A DNA stretch of 64,000 nucleotides from Ensifer adhaerens (GTDB lineage Bacteria > Pseudomonadota > Alphaproteobacteria > Rhizobiales > Rhizobiaceae), in the NCBI RefSeq assembly GCF_028993555.1, contig NZ_CP118611.1, positions 1,544,001 through 1,608,000 on the forward strand, in the 5' to 3' direction. The notes under the pieces are model-generated. The model was given only the letters and a program-made list of their open reading frames with translations. It had not been told where the DNA came from and searched no databases. Below are positions 52,758-61,869 of this stretch, in pieces (the first letter of the stretch is position 1; every line of letters starts with the position of its first letter). A program made the translations under genes and the position numbers.

Positions 52758-53677
52758 GGATTGATTGCCTCCATGATCTGGTCGCTGAACCTCAGCAGCT
52801 CCGCACCAACGAATTCGATGACGGCTTCGGCCGCGTGCGTGCGCTGCCGCCGTCGCTGCACCAGGATTCCGATATGCAGGTTCTGAAGGCGCGATCCGGA
52901 AAGCGGTATGGGAACGACATCGCCGGCCTTGATCTCCGCGAGGAAACCGATCGGCGTAAAGAAAGCCACGCCCTGACCGGAGAGGATGAACGGCTTGAGC
53001 ATCATCTGGCTGTTCGACAGCACAAAGGGCCGGCCGGTTCGCTCGAAGACCGAGAGTTCGATTTCGATGAGCGAGCGGATCGGTTGCGTATCGAGTTGCA
53101 GAAGCAGGTCGTATTGGGCGCATTCGGCGAGCGAGACCTGCCGCTGCTTCGCCAGCGGATGTCCCCGTCCGACGAAAGCCATCAGCGGCATCGGCACGCG
53201 AAAGAGCATCTCGGTATCGTCAGGCCGGGCCAGATCGAATGTCATCCCCATATCGACATCGCCTTCGGCGACCAGGCTGCTGATGTTGCCGTGGCCGGCG
53301 GTGTGGATGTGAAAGCTCACCCCGGGATGGATGCTGTGGAACGCGTTGACCATATCCGGCAGGAACTGGATGGCCAGGCTGTCGAGACAGGACATCTGCA
53401 CACGGCCGGTCTTTTTTCCCTGCAGGGCGCCGAGGTCGCTGCGCAGAAGCTCAAAATTCTCGAGCGTGACCCGCGCGTGGCGCAACACGTTCTCCCCGGC
53501 GACAGTCAGCCTCAGACCGTTCGACAACCGCTCGAAGAGCGCGATCCCGAGCTCGTCCTCCAGTTTCTTGATCTGCCGGCTGACCGCCGAGGATGCGACA
53601 TGAAGCTCCTCGGAGGCCTTGCGAATGGACCCGGACCGTGCGACCGAGACGAAATATTTCAGGATGCTGGCGTGCAT
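52754..53677 (-). CDS. LysR-family transcriptional regulator
   Basis: The 307-residue protein has a standard LysR helix-turn-helix (SGSIRKASEELHVASSAVSRQIKKLE) and an effector domain. Unlike the other LysR genes here it is not divergent but co-directional with, and overlapping, its amidohydrolase neighbour. It is the nearest LysR to the three TTGCC-N5-GGCAA palindromes and is therefore a candidate for binding them. Confidence 0.9.
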   Translation of the reverse strand: MHASILKYFVSVARSGSIRKASEELHVASSAVSRQIKKLEDELGIALFERLSNGLRLTVAGENVLRHARVTLENFELLRSDLGALQGKKTGRVQMSCLDSLAIQFLPDMVNAFHSIHPGVSFHIHTAGHGNISSLVAEGDVDMGMTFDLARPDDTEMLFRVPMPLMAFVGRGHPLAKQRQVSLAECAQYDLLLQLDTQPIRSLIEIELSVFERTGRPFVLSNSQMMLKPFILSGQGVAFFTPIGFLAEIKAGDVVPIPLSGSRLQNLHIGILVQRRRQRTHAAEAVIEFVGAELLRFSDQIMEAINP

Positions 53678-53721
53678 TCGATTGGAACCTCCCCTCCCCT
53701 GGGCTCCGACCTATAACACGC

Positions 53722-54495
53722 TCATCGTCCCCTCCAAACGGGCGCGCGTTTCTCCTGGAAAGCGCTGACGCCTTCCATGGCGTCTTCGCTTTTCAGCGCC
53801 TTCACGAGTGCAGGCGTGCGCAGCCCTTGTGCTTCCGCCGGAGACAGATGCCCGGTGCGATTGACGGTCTGCTTGATCGCACGGAGGGAAAGTGGCGCAC
53901 AGGCGACGATCTCACGCACCCAGCGCGCAACGGCGGCGTCAAGCTCCCCCGGCTCGACCATCTCGTTGACGATGCCGAAGGCATGCATCTCGGTTGCGGA
54001 AAACCGCCGCCCGGTCAACAGCACACCCATGGCAAGATTGTGCGGAATCCGGCGCTGGAGAAGCACCATGCCGCCATCGAGCGGCAGGCGCCCGACGCGG
54101 GCCTCCGGCAGACCGAACGCCGCCTCCTTCGAGGCGATGACGATATCGCAGCCGAGAACCATCTCGAACCCACCACCGAGCGCATAGCCATTGACCCTGG
54201 CAATGACGGGAACATCCAGCGAGCGGCGAAAAGCCAACCCGCCAAAACCGTTCGGCCGGCTTTCGGTCCAGTAGTCGAGGCCGGTCTTTTCGGCCCCTTT
54301 CAGATCCGCCCCGGCGCAAAATGCCCGTTCGCCTGCGCCCGTCAGCACAACGCAGCTTATGTCGTCGCGCGCTTCAATCTCCTGCCAGATCGCCTCCAGT
54401 TCGCGTTCGGTCGCTGCGTCCACTGCATTCATCCGCTCCGGACGGTTCAACGTGACGGTCGCAACCCGGTCTTCTACAACGAAGGTGACGCTCAT
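53722..54495 (-). CDS. Enoyl-CoA hydratase/isomerase family protein
   Basis: The 257-residue crotonase has the oxyanion segment ERAFCAGADLKG, ALGGGFEMVLGCD and a catalytic-type glutamate in FGLPEARVG. It would hydrate or isomerise an enoyl-CoA. Its ATG overlaps the stop of the CoA-transferase gene (ATGA), consistent with acting on that product. The natural substrate is unknown. Confidence 0.88.
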   Translation of the reverse strand: MSVTFVVEDRVATVTLNRPERMNAVDAATERELEAIWQEIEARDDISCVVLTGAGERAFCAGADLKGAEKTGLDYWTESRPNGFGGLAFRRSLDVPVIARVNGYALGGGFEMVLGCDIVIASKEAAFGLPEARVGRLPLDGGMVLLQRRIPHNLAMGVLLTGRRFSATEMHAFGIVNEMVEPGELDAAVARWVREIVACAPLSLRAIKQTVNRTGHLSPAEAQGLRTPALVKALKSEDAMEGVSAFQEKRAPVWRGR

Positions 54496-55649
54496 GCCGC
54501 ATCTCCCCGGCGAACGGAAAGCCCCGAGAGGATCTCGTCGTTGTGCTCACCGAGCTTCGGCGGGGCAATGCGCACTGTTACTGTCGCCGCCGACATGTCG
54601 ATCGGTGAGCCGACCAGCCGGATCGGACCGGCTTTCGTTTCGCCGGCGTGAAGGATCATGCCGTTGATCGTCGTCTGCTCGTCGTCAAGGGCTTCGGGAA
54701 GCGAGCGCACCGGTGCGCAAAGAATGTCCACCTGTTCCAGTTGGCCAAGCCAATGGGCGCTGCTGTTCTTCGCGAACGCTTCGCGGAAGACCTTCTGCAG
54801 TTCCGGTCGGCGCTGCATCTGCGCATCGAAATCGGCGAATTGCGGCTGGAGCGACAGGTCCTCGATCTCCAGAGCGGTGCAAATGTCGCGCAGCGGGTTC
54901 TGCTTGAAAGCCCCGACCATGACGATGGCGCCGTCGGTGGTTTCGAACACGCCCGTCAGCGGGAAAGCGCCCCAGTTCAGGTCTTTCTCCCGCATCATAT
55001 GTGTCGTGCCCTCCTGCATCTGCATGGCGAGCATGGAGCTGTAGAGGCTGACCGCGACCTGCTGGCCGTGGCCGGTCTTCTCCCGATGCAGCAAGGCAAG
55101 CAGAATGCCCTGCACCAGGTGCATGCCGGCCGAATAGTCGGCAAGCGGCGTCGCGTAGATCGACAGCGGATGGCTCGCATCGGACTTGCGCCGCATGACG
55201 CCGGAAAGCGCCTGCGCGAGAATGTCCTGCCCGCCCTTGTGGCGATAGGGCCCGTCGAGGCCGAAGCCCGTACCGACGGCGTATATCAGCCGCGGATTTG
55301 TCCGTTTGAGCTCCTCGTAACCGAAGCCCATGCGCTCCATAACGTCAGGGCGGAAATTGTTGACGACTACGTCGGCCGTGTCGATCAGGGCGCGGACGGC
55401 GGCCCGCGCTTCGTCCTGCTTGAGGTCGAGAGCAAGGCTCTTCTTGTTACGGTTGAGCGACGAGAAAACCGGATTGTTGAGACCATCCGGATCCGACCCA
55501 AGCGACCAGCGCGAGAGGTCGCCGATCTTGGCCTTTTCAACCTTGATGACCTCTGCGCCGTAGTCGGCAAGCATCTGCGTGCAGCACGGGCCAAGCATGA
55601 CCTGGGTGAAATCGACGACGCGGATACCGTCGAGAGGAAGGGATGTCAT
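54492..55649 (-). CDS. CaiB/BaiF-family CoA-transferase
   Basis: The 385-residue protein opens with LDGIRVVDFTQVMLGPCCTQMLADYGAEVIKVE and has NNFRPDVMERMG and a catalytic aspartate in ATPLADYSAGMHLV, all typical of type III CoA-transferases. It moves CoA from one carboxylate to another, activating a substrate acid. It overlaps the FAD-oxidoreductase gene upstream and the enoyl-CoA hydratase downstream, giving a compact three-gene catabolic module. Confidence 0.9.
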   Translation of the reverse strand: MTSLPLDGIRVVDFTQVMLGPCCTQMLADYGAEVIKVEKAKIGDLSRWSLGSDPDGLNNPVFSSLNRNKKSLALDLKQDEARAAVRALIDTADVVVNNFRPDVMERMGFGYEELKRTNPRLIYAVGTGFGLDGPYRHKGGQDILAQALSGVMRRKSDASHPLSIYATPLADYSAGMHLVQGILLALLHREKTGHGQQVAVSLYSSMLAMQMQEGTTHMMREKDLNWGAFPLTGVFETTDGAIVMVGAFKQNPLRDICTALEIEDLSLQPQFADFDAQMQRRPELQKVFREAFAKNSSAHWLGQLEQVDILCAPVRSLPEALDDEQTTINGMILHAGETKAGPIRLVGSPIDMSAATVTVRIAPPKLGEHNDEILSGLSVRRGDAA

Positions 55650-57001
55650 TCTGCGGCCTCCAGATAGGTAGCGTTTTCGGATGGTACGTCGCCGGGATCG
55701 GCCCCTTGCGCCCGCAACTGCTTCTGGATTGCCCGGACATCGGCATCGCGCACCTTGACGCCGGCATTGAGCGCGATGGTGGCGGCAACGCCGGCCGCCT
55801 CGCCCATCGCCATGCATGGCGGGATCTCGCGGCTCGACTTCTGCGCCTGGATCGTCGCCGAATAGTGCCTGCCTGCGACGATTAGCTGATCGACTTCTTT
55901 CGGCAGCATGGCCCGGTAGGGCGTGTAGTAGTCGCGGCCGCGGCACACCGAATCGGCGAAGTGCTGGCGGTTCATGACGTCGTCCTTGGTGACGACATAC
56001 TCGCCCTGGAGCAGTCGCGACTGGCGCACGCCCGTCTGCGGTGCGAAGTCGATCACATGGGCATTTTCGAACCCCGGCAAGTTGGCCCGCGCGAAGTCGA
56101 GCAGGCGGGCGATGCGACCACGACCCTCGAGTTCCGCATAGGTCAGGTCTTCCACACTCAGACCGGAGAGCTTCGGCATGTGCGGGCAGTTCAGCCAGAT
56201 GACGCCCGGCAGCGGCGTCTTCAACCACCAGAACGACCAGCATCCACCGATCAGACGCTTGGCCTCATGGTCGATTGCCTTGAACTTCTCCGGTTCCTCG
56301 AATTCGAAGCGTTCGGCTGCTTCGGTGTCGATCCCGCCCCAGCGCGATACCGTCGTCAGGATGAAATTGCCGTCCGTATGCTGGGCGCCGGCGTCGGCAG
56401 CAACGTCGAGATCGCCCGATGCGTCGATCACGACGTCACCCATGATTGCTTCGCGTCCGGATTTCGTCTGGCAGACCACACCCTTGATCGTACCGTTCTC
56501 GACGATTGCCGAGGAGAACCAGCTGTGCGTCCTCAGCTTCACCCCGGATTCGCGAAGGATGTCATAGGAGACCCGCTTGAACGCGTCGGGATCGAAGGCG
56601 GCGGCGTAGCAGATCGGATGCGGCGCGGACGGCGTGTGGAAGTCGAACAGGCCCCAGCGCGCCCACCTTTGCCAGGCTTCGGGCGTATCGCGAATGTCGA
56701 GTTGCCGGTCGCCGTCCGTCGGCGTAACGCAGAGACCGAGCGTCTTCATGCGTTCGATCATTTCCATGCAGATGCCGCGCACGGTGATTTCGACGCCATT
56801 GACCATGTCGTCGAGCACCAGAACCATGCCGCCTGCGGCAAGCCCGCCGACATAGGGGTAGCGTTCGAGGAGCGTAACGCTCGCCCCCGTGCGCGCCGCC
56901 GACACCGCGGCGGAGATACCAGCCGGCCCACCGCCGACGACGACCACGTCGGAGCGGTCGACGATCCTGGCATGGCGCAAGGGTTCTCTGATTGTTTCCA
57001 T
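55646..57001 (-). CDS. FAD-dependent oxidoreductase (FAD_oxidored family)
   Basis: The 451-residue protein has the dinucleotide fold DVVVVGGGPAGISAAVSAARTG (about residues 18-39), the YPYVGGLAAGGMV segment and a DASGDLDVAADAG motif, as in FAD_oxidored-family enzymes such as those related to fumarate reductase flavoproteins and tricarballylate-type dehydrogenases. The substrate is unknown. The start at 57001 follows GGAGGAACG. It is the first gene of the CoA module and lies 112 bp downstream of an NMT1-type importer on the same strand. Confidence 0.85.
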   Translation of the reverse strand: METIREPLRHARIVDRSDVVVVGGGPAGISAAVSAARTGASVTLLERYPYVGGLAAGGMVLVLDDMVNGVEITVRGICMEMIERMKTLGLCVTPTDGDRQLDIRDTPEAWQRWARWGLFDFHTPSAPHPICYAAAFDPDAFKRVSYDILRESGVKLRTHSWFSSAIVENGTIKGVVCQTKSGREAIMGDVVIDASGDLDVAADAGAQHTDGNFILTTVSRWGGIDTEAAERFEFEEPEKFKAIDHEAKRLIGGCWSFWWLKTPLPGVIWLNCPHMPKLSGLSVEDLTYAELEGRGRIARLLDFARANLPGFENAHVIDFAPQTGVRQSRLLQGEYVVTKDDVMNRQHFADSVCRGRDYYTPYRAMLPKEVDQLIVAGRHYSATIQAQKSSREIPPCMAMGEAAGVAATIALNAGVKVRDADVRAIQKQLRAQGADPGDVPSENATYLEAAE

Positions 57002-57072
57002 AATCGTTCCTCCATAGGGGAAGTGTCCGGCGACATGTGAGGAGCTCACAGCCAGCGACTTCGTCGGTTGAC

Positions 57073-57094
57073 CGGACCCGGATATCCAGGTCCG
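57073..57094. other. 22-bp near-palindrome between importer and FAD gene
   Basis: CGGACC (57073-57078) and GGTCCG (57089-57094) flank the palindrome GGATATCC. It may be a hairpin at the end of the importer transcript or a protein site upstream of the FAD-oxidoreductase gene. Confidence 0.4.
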
Positions 57095-57113
57095 CAGCAA
57101 GGGGTTTAGGGGG

Positions 57114-57956
57114 TCAGTGGTCCGTCGTCGGTTTCCAGCGGACGATCTTCGATTCCGCGAACGAAACCGCGAAGAAGAGAACCACGGCAAGCGAGGCCGC
57201 AATCACCACCGTCGCATAGAGCAGAGGCGAACGGAAATTGTAGGTCGCCTCGATGATCAGGGCGCCGAGGCCGTAGCTTGAGCCGATCCACTCGGCGACG
57301 ATAGCGCCCATGACGCTGCTGGTTGCCGCAATCTTCAGCGCGGCGAAAAGGAAAGGCAGCGAGCCTGGCAGGCGAACCTTCCAGAAGATCTCGGAATTGC
57401 TGGCAGACAGGATGCGCATCAGGTCGAGCATTGCGGGGCTCGCCGACTTCAGTCCCTGTACCATGTTGACCAGGGTCGGGAAGAAGCAGATCAGGCCTGC
57501 GATGATGATCTTCGGCGCAATGCCGTTGCCGACGAGCAGTACCAGGATCGGCGCCAGAGCAATGATCGGGATCGACTTGATGATCACGGCGATCGGATAG
57601 AAGGCGCGCTCGGCAAGCGGGCTGTGGACGAACCACACAGCCAGAAGGACGGCAATGACATTGCCGAACACGAAACCGAGAACCGCCTCCATCAGCGTCG
57701 GCCAGAAATTCGCCCACAGGATACCGGCGTTTTCGCCGAAGGCCTTGATGACGTCGACTGGCCCCGGCGCCATGAACGTTGGCACCGAAAAGCCCCAGAC
57801 GACGAGTTGCCACAGCAGGATGCAGCCGAGGATCGCGAGCGTCGCCGGCAGATGTCGCAGGACAGCGCTGACGATAGCATCGATCGCCCTGAACCTGTTG
57901 CCGTCGGTCAAGGCGCGGCCTTCCGCGTGTGAAGGAAGGGCATTTGCCATCAGCAT
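57114..57956 (-). CDS. ABC transporter permease (SsuC/ThiX-like)
   Basis: The 280-residue protein has about six helices and the EAA-type loop in ILSASNSEIFWKVRLPGSLPFLFAALKIA, matching permeases of the nitrate/sulfonate/taurine/NMT1 group. It overlaps the ATPase gene by 7 bp. With the ATPase and the binding protein at 58758 it forms one importer. Confidence 0.9.
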   Translation of the reverse strand: MLMANALPSHAEGRALTDGNRFRAIDAIVSAVLRHLPATLAILGCILLWQLVVWGFSVPTFMAPGPVDVIKAFGENAGILWANFWPTLMEAVLGFVFGNVIAVLLAVWFVHSPLAERAFYPIAVIIKSIPIIALAPILVLLVGNGIAPKIIIAGLICFFPTLVNMVQGLKSASPAMLDLMRILSASNSEIFWKVRLPGSLPFLFAALKIAATSSVMGAIVAEWIGSSYGLGALIIEATYNFRSPLLYATVVIAASLAVVLFFAVSFAESKIVRWKPTTDH

Positions 57957-58753
57957 TCTCCCAAAAGTTTGCGCAGGTGGGCGGTAACCTGGATGAACTC
58001 GACCGTGTCGCGCATCGCCAGCGACCGCGGATAGGGCAAGTCGACCTTCATGAACTCCTTGACGCGTCCGGGATGGGCCGCCAGCATCAGCACATGTTGA
58101 CCGAGGAAGACCGCCTCCGGGATCGAATGGGTGACGAAGAGGATCGTCGTCCCGGTTTCCTGCCAGAGGCGCAGCAGCTCTTCGTTCAGCTTGTCGCGCG
58201 TGATCTCGTCGAGCGCGCCGAAGGGCTCATCCATCAACAGGATGCGGGGTCGGGTCACCAGCGCGCGGGCGATCGCCACGCGCTGGCGCTGGCCGCCCGA
58301 CAGTTCGTGCGGCATCGCCTTCTCGCGCCCCTTCAGCCCGACGAGGGCCAGAAGCTCTTCCGGATCGGCATAGGTTGCGCCAGCTTCGCGCTTTCCCACC
58401 AGCAGGGGGAGACGCACGTTGTCGATCACGTTGCGCCAAGGCAGCAGCGTCGCTTCCTGGAAGACGAAGGCGAAATCGCGGCCTTCGCGTGCCTTGCGCG
58501 GTGTCTGGCCATGCACGGACACCGAGCCGTCGGTGATGTGCACGAGATCCGCGACCGTTCGCAACAGGGTGGACTTGCCGCAGCCGGATGGGCCGAGCAT
58601 GGTCACGAGCGAGCCGGCCGGTATCTCTACCGAAACGTCGGAGAGTGCGGTGAAGCCGGAGTCATCTGCGCCGAAGCGGATATGAAGGTTCTTCACCGAT
58701 ACGGCGGAGTTGCCGACCGACGCCTGGCCGGGTCTGATAACCGTTTCCAGCAT
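57950..58753 (-). CDS. ABC transporter ATP-binding protein (SsuB/TauB-like)
   Basis: The 267-residue protein has Walker A GPSGCGKST, signature LSGGQRQRV, Walker B ILLMDEPFGALD and the switch His in FVTHSIPEA. It energises import with the adjacent permease and binding protein, whose genes are 4 bp upstream and 7 bp overlapping. Confidence 0.92.
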   Translation of the reverse strand: MLETVIRPGQASVGNSAVSVKNLHIRFGADDSGFTALSDVSVEIPAGSLVTMLGPSGCGKSTLLRTVADLVHITDGSVSVHGQTPRKAREGRDFAFVFQEATLLPWRNVIDNVRLPLLVGKREAGATYADPEELLALVGLKGREKAMPHELSGGQRQRVAIARALVTRPRILLMDEPFGALDEITRDKLNEELLRLWQETGTTILFVTHSIPEAVFLGQHVLMLAAHPGRVKEFMKVDLPYPRSLAMRDTVEFIQVTAHLRKLLGEC

Positions 58754-58757
58754 CGCC

Positions 58758-59792
58758 TTACCCTACGCTCTTGCGAACATCGGCTGTCGCATCCAGGATC
58801 GCCATCGTGTAGACGTCGTCGGCCTTCGGAACAGTGCCGGTAAACTGGCCCAGGTCCGCATAGGTCTTGATCTGCTCTTCCCAGTTTGCCCGGTCCATGC
58901 CGCCCCACCCCTCGGTGGCGGTGGTCTCGTTGAACACGAACTTCATCAGCGGCCCGATGGCCTCCAGCTCGCTCGCCTTGTCGAGGTTCGGGTAGGCTTC
59001 GAGCAGGATGTCGACGGCCTCCTCCTGGTTGTCGCGGGCATAGCCCCATCCCCGTGCAGAACCCGCCACGAAGGCTGAGAGATGGTCCGCGTGATTTTGC
59101 AGCTGGTCGTCGGTGGTATAGTAGACGTTGGCATAGAGGCGGATACCGCCGTCCCATAGCGTCAGGTCGACCCGGTCGTCACCCAGAACCTTCAGGGCGT
59201 TGACGTTCGTCAGCCAGCCACAGACCGCATCGGCCTGGCCGGTCACGAGCTGGTTCATGTCCGAACCCATGTTGACGATCTTGACCTGGTCTTCCGAAAT
59301 CCCGTTCTTGGCAAGAAGCGCGCGCAGCAAGATGACTGAAGTCGGAATCGCCGCGATCGTCTTGCCGATCATGTCCTGGGGCTTGGCAATTGGATTTGCC
59401 TTGCGGGAGAAGTAGGCGAAGGGATGTTTCTGGTAGCCGGCCGCGAATGCCTTGATCGGCGCGCCGGCCGAGCGGGCGAGCATCACCGAGGGGCTGGAGG
59501 AAATCTGACCGATCGTCGACTGGCCGACGGCAACGCCAGCCACACCGTCGACATTCGGTCCGCCAGGCACGATTTCGAGCTCGATATTCTTCTCGGCGTA
59601 ATAGCCCTTCTTGCGAGCGACCAGTTCTCCGAGAAGCCCGTTGGAGGGCAGCCAACCGAGCTGCATGCGAATCGTGGTGCTATCGGCAGCCAGGCCGGGT
59701 GAAACATTGATAAGGCTATGGGTCGCAGCAATCGCGCCCATTGCAGCAGCATTCGAAAGGAAACCTCGGCGGTTCATCATAAAACGAGACAT
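58758..59792 (-). CDS. NMT1/THI5-like ABC substrate-binding protein
   Basis: The 344-residue protein has a twin-arginine-type leader (NRRGFLSNAAAMGAIAA) and the NMT1/SsuA core: QLGWLPSNGLLGELVARKKGYYAEKNIELEIVPGG. The family binds sulfonates, pyrimidine precursors, riboflavin-like or aromatic compounds. AAGGGGAACGAT precedes the ATG. Two TTGCC-N5-GGCAA palindromes lie upstream, between this gene and the divergent aldehyde dehydrogenase. Confidence 0.88.
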   Translation of the reverse strand: MSRFMMNRRGFLSNAAAMGAIAATHSLINVSPGLAADSTTIRMQLGWLPSNGLLGELVARKKGYYAEKNIELEIVPGGPNVDGVAGVAVGQSTIGQISSSPSVMLARSAGAPIKAFAAGYQKHPFAYFSRKANPIAKPQDMIGKTIAAIPTSVILLRALLAKNGISEDQVKIVNMGSDMNQLVTGQADAVCGWLTNVNALKVLGDDRVDLTLWDGGIRLYANVYYTTDDQLQNHADHLSAFVAGSARGWGYARDNQEEAVDILLEAYPNLDKASELEAIGPLMKFVFNETTATEGWGGMDRANWEEQIKTYADLGQFTGTVPKADDVYTMAILDATADVRKSVG

Positions 59793-59870
59793 ATCGTTCC
59801 CCTTGCTTGTTATGGGATCGATGATGATGGAATTTGGCATCTCATAAAGCACAATTTTTAGCGGTTGGCA

Positions 59871-59921
59871 TTGCCGATACGGCAACGCTCGGGAGGGCGC
59901 CCGGGTTTGCCGTTTTGGCAA
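59871..59921. promoter_or_regulatory. Two palindromes TTGCC-N5-GGCAA between importer and aldehyde dehydrogenase
   Basis: Perfect arms flank cores GATAC (59871-59885) and GTTTT (59907-59921), with 36 bp between centres. They sit in the divergent promoter region of the importer (start 59792) and ALDH (start 60013), and match the palindrome upstream of the ferredoxin. Geometry fits a LysR T-N11-A site. Confidence 0.65.
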
Positions 59922-60012
59922 TGGCAGCGTCGAAAGATTGTTCTTTGTGCAGGCTCGATCGCATCCGATAAGCAAAGACATAGTCAAAGCCTGAGCGGCG
60001 CGGAGGATAGAT

Positions 60013-61446
60013 ATGGTGCAGAAGAACCTGATCGATGGGGAATGGATCGCCGGTAGCGGGGCGTTCCGCAATATCAACCCATCCGACACCGATGACGTGG
60101 TTGGCGAATATGCCCGTGCGTCTGCCGACGATGCGCGGGCGGCGATCGCCGCTGCCAAGGCGGCGTTTCCGGCCTGGTCGCGCTCCGGCATCCTCGAGCG
60201 CCACGCGATCCTCAGAAAGACCGCCGACGAGATCCTCGCCCGCAAGGACGAGCTCGGGAAGTTGCTGTCGCGCGAGGAAGGCAAGACGCTTATCGAGGGG
60301 ATTGGCGAGACGGTGCGCGCCAGCCAGATCTTCGACTTCTTTGCCGGCGAGTGCCTGCGGCTGGCGGGTGAAGTGCTGCCGTCGGCGCGTCCAAACATTG
60401 GCGTCGAGATCACCCGCGAGCCGGTCGGCGTCGTCGGCATCATCACGCCCTGGAACTTCCCGATCGCCATCCCCGCTTGGAAGATCGCCCCGGCCCTTTG
60501 CTACGGCAACACCGTCGTCTTCAAGCCGGCCGAGCTGGTACCGGGCAGTTCGTGGGCGATCGTCGACATTCTTCACCGCGCCGGCCTGCCGAAAGGTGTG
60601 TTGAACCTCGTCATGGGCAAGGGCTCGGTCGTCGGCCAGGCGATGCTCGACAGCCCGGATGTGCACGCGATTACCTTCACCGGCTCGACCGGCACCGGCA
60701 AACGCGTCGCGCTGGCATCGGTCGAGCACAATCGCAAATATCAGCTGGAGATGGGTGGCAAGAACCCCTTCGTCGTGCTCGACGACGCCGATCTTTCCGT
60801 TGCGGTCGAGGCGGCGGTCAACTCCGCCTTCTTCTCCACCGGCCAGCGCTGCACCGCATCCTCGCGCATCATCGTCACCGAGGGCATTCATGACCGCTTC
60901 GTTGCCGCGATGGGTGAGCGGATCAAGGGGCTCGTCGTCGACGATGCCTTGAAGGCCGGCACGCAGATCGGCCCGGTGGTCGATGAGAGCCAGCTCAACC
61001 AGGACACCGATTACATCGCCATCGGCCGCCAGGAAGGCGCGAAGCTCGCCTTTGGCGGTGAGCTGCTGAAGCGCGACACGCCCGGCTTCTACCTGCAGCC
61101 GGCGCTGTTTACCGAAGCGACCAATCAGATGCGCATTTCCCGCGAGGAGATTTTCGGGCCGGTCGCCGCCGTCATCCGCGTCAGGGACTATGATGAGGCA
61201 CTCAGCGTTGCCAACGACACGCCCTTCGGCCTGTCGTCCGGCATCGCCACGACCAGCCTCAAGCATGCAACCCATTTCAAGCGCAATGCCGAAGCCGGCA
61301 TGGTGATGGTCAACCTGCCGACGGCGGGCGTCGATTTCCACGTGCCCTTCGGCGGTCGCAAGGGTTCGTCCCACGGTTCGCGCGAACAGGGACGCTACGC
61401 CGCCGAGTTCTACACCACCGTCAAGACGGCCTACACGTCGGCGTAG
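60013..61446 (+). CDS. Aldehyde dehydrogenase (2-oxoglutarate semialdehyde type)
   Basis: The 477-residue protein has TPWNFPIAIPAWK, the glutamate motif LEMGGKNP and catalytic Cys in STGQRCTASS, with the AGVDFHVPFGGRKGSSHGSREQG end characteristic of alpha-ketoglutaric semialdehyde dehydrogenases. These oxidise an aldehyde to an acid with NAD(P), typically finishing sugar-acid or hydroxyproline degradation. It is divergent from the importer and probably co-regulated through the two palindromes. Confidence 0.9.
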   Translation: MVQKNLIDGEWIAGSGAFRNINPSDTDDVVGEYARASADDARAAIAAAKAAFPAWSRSGILERHAILRKTADEILARKDELGKLLSREEGKTLIEGIGETVRASQIFDFFAGECLRLAGEVLPSARPNIGVEITREPVGVVGIITPWNFPIAIPAWKIAPALCYGNTVVFKPAELVPGSSWAIVDILHRAGLPKGVLNLVMGKGSVVGQAMLDSPDVHAITFTGSTGTGKRVALASVEHNRKYQLEMGGKNPFVVLDDADLSVAVEAAVNSAFFSTGQRCTASSRIIVTEGIHDRFVAAMGERIKGLVVDDALKAGTQIGPVVDESQLNQDTDYIAIGRQEGAKLAFGGELLKRDTPGFYLQPALFTEATNQMRISREEIFGPVAAVIRVRDYDEALSVANDTPFGLSSGIATTSLKHATHFKRNAEAGMVMVNLPTAGVDFHVPFGGRKGSSHGSREQGRYAAEFYTTVKTAYTSA

Positions 61447-61458
61447 ATGCGAGCACAG

Positions 61459-61501
61459 GCCCCGCCGTTCGACTGGAGATTAACGTGTTGAACGGCGGGG
61501 C
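61459..61501 (+). terminator. 12-bp stem-loop after the aldehyde dehydrogenase
   Basis: GCCCCGCCGTTC (61459-61470) pairs perfectly with GAACGGCGGGGC (61490-61501) around a 19-base loop, starting 12 bp after the stop. No long T run follows, but position and strength fit a terminator. Confidence 0.6.
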
Positions 61502-61573
61502 AATTCCGATGATCCGAACAGACGCAGCAGCCGCAAACACGCGGGTCACCAGATCCGGGGAGCGGATCCGCTC

Positions 61574-61696
61574 TCACAGCACGGAATAGAGGGACCGCGA
61601 CGACACCACATACTGGATCGCCACAAGCAGCAGCGCGACCGCAACGATCACGCCGATACGCAAAATCCTATCGAGGAAAGTTTCCTGGCCCTGCAT
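61574..61696 (-). CDS. Small single-pass membrane protein
   Basis: This 40-residue product (MQGQETFLDRILRIGVIVAV start) has one clear transmembrane helix (about residues 12-31) and a short serine-rich tail. GAGG stands about 8 bp before the ATG at 61696. No family is recognised. It is isolated between the aldehyde dehydrogenase terminator and the DHDPS-family operon, whose end is 174 bp away. Confidence 0.5.
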   Translation of the reverse strand: MQGQETFLDRILRIGVIVAVALLLVAIQYVVSSRSLYSVL

Positions 61697-61869
61697 CGTC
61701 AAACCTCGTTCTGCAACAGGTGTATTCGACAATCGCCACAGCCAAGGTATCATCCTCGCGTACCTCGGCACAGATCGCGATAAAGAGGCGCAGATACGAG
61801 GGATGACTTCGTGTAGGCCCGTCCGCGGCTCTTGATCAGCTACGAACGGGCTCAGTAAGATCGAACAGA

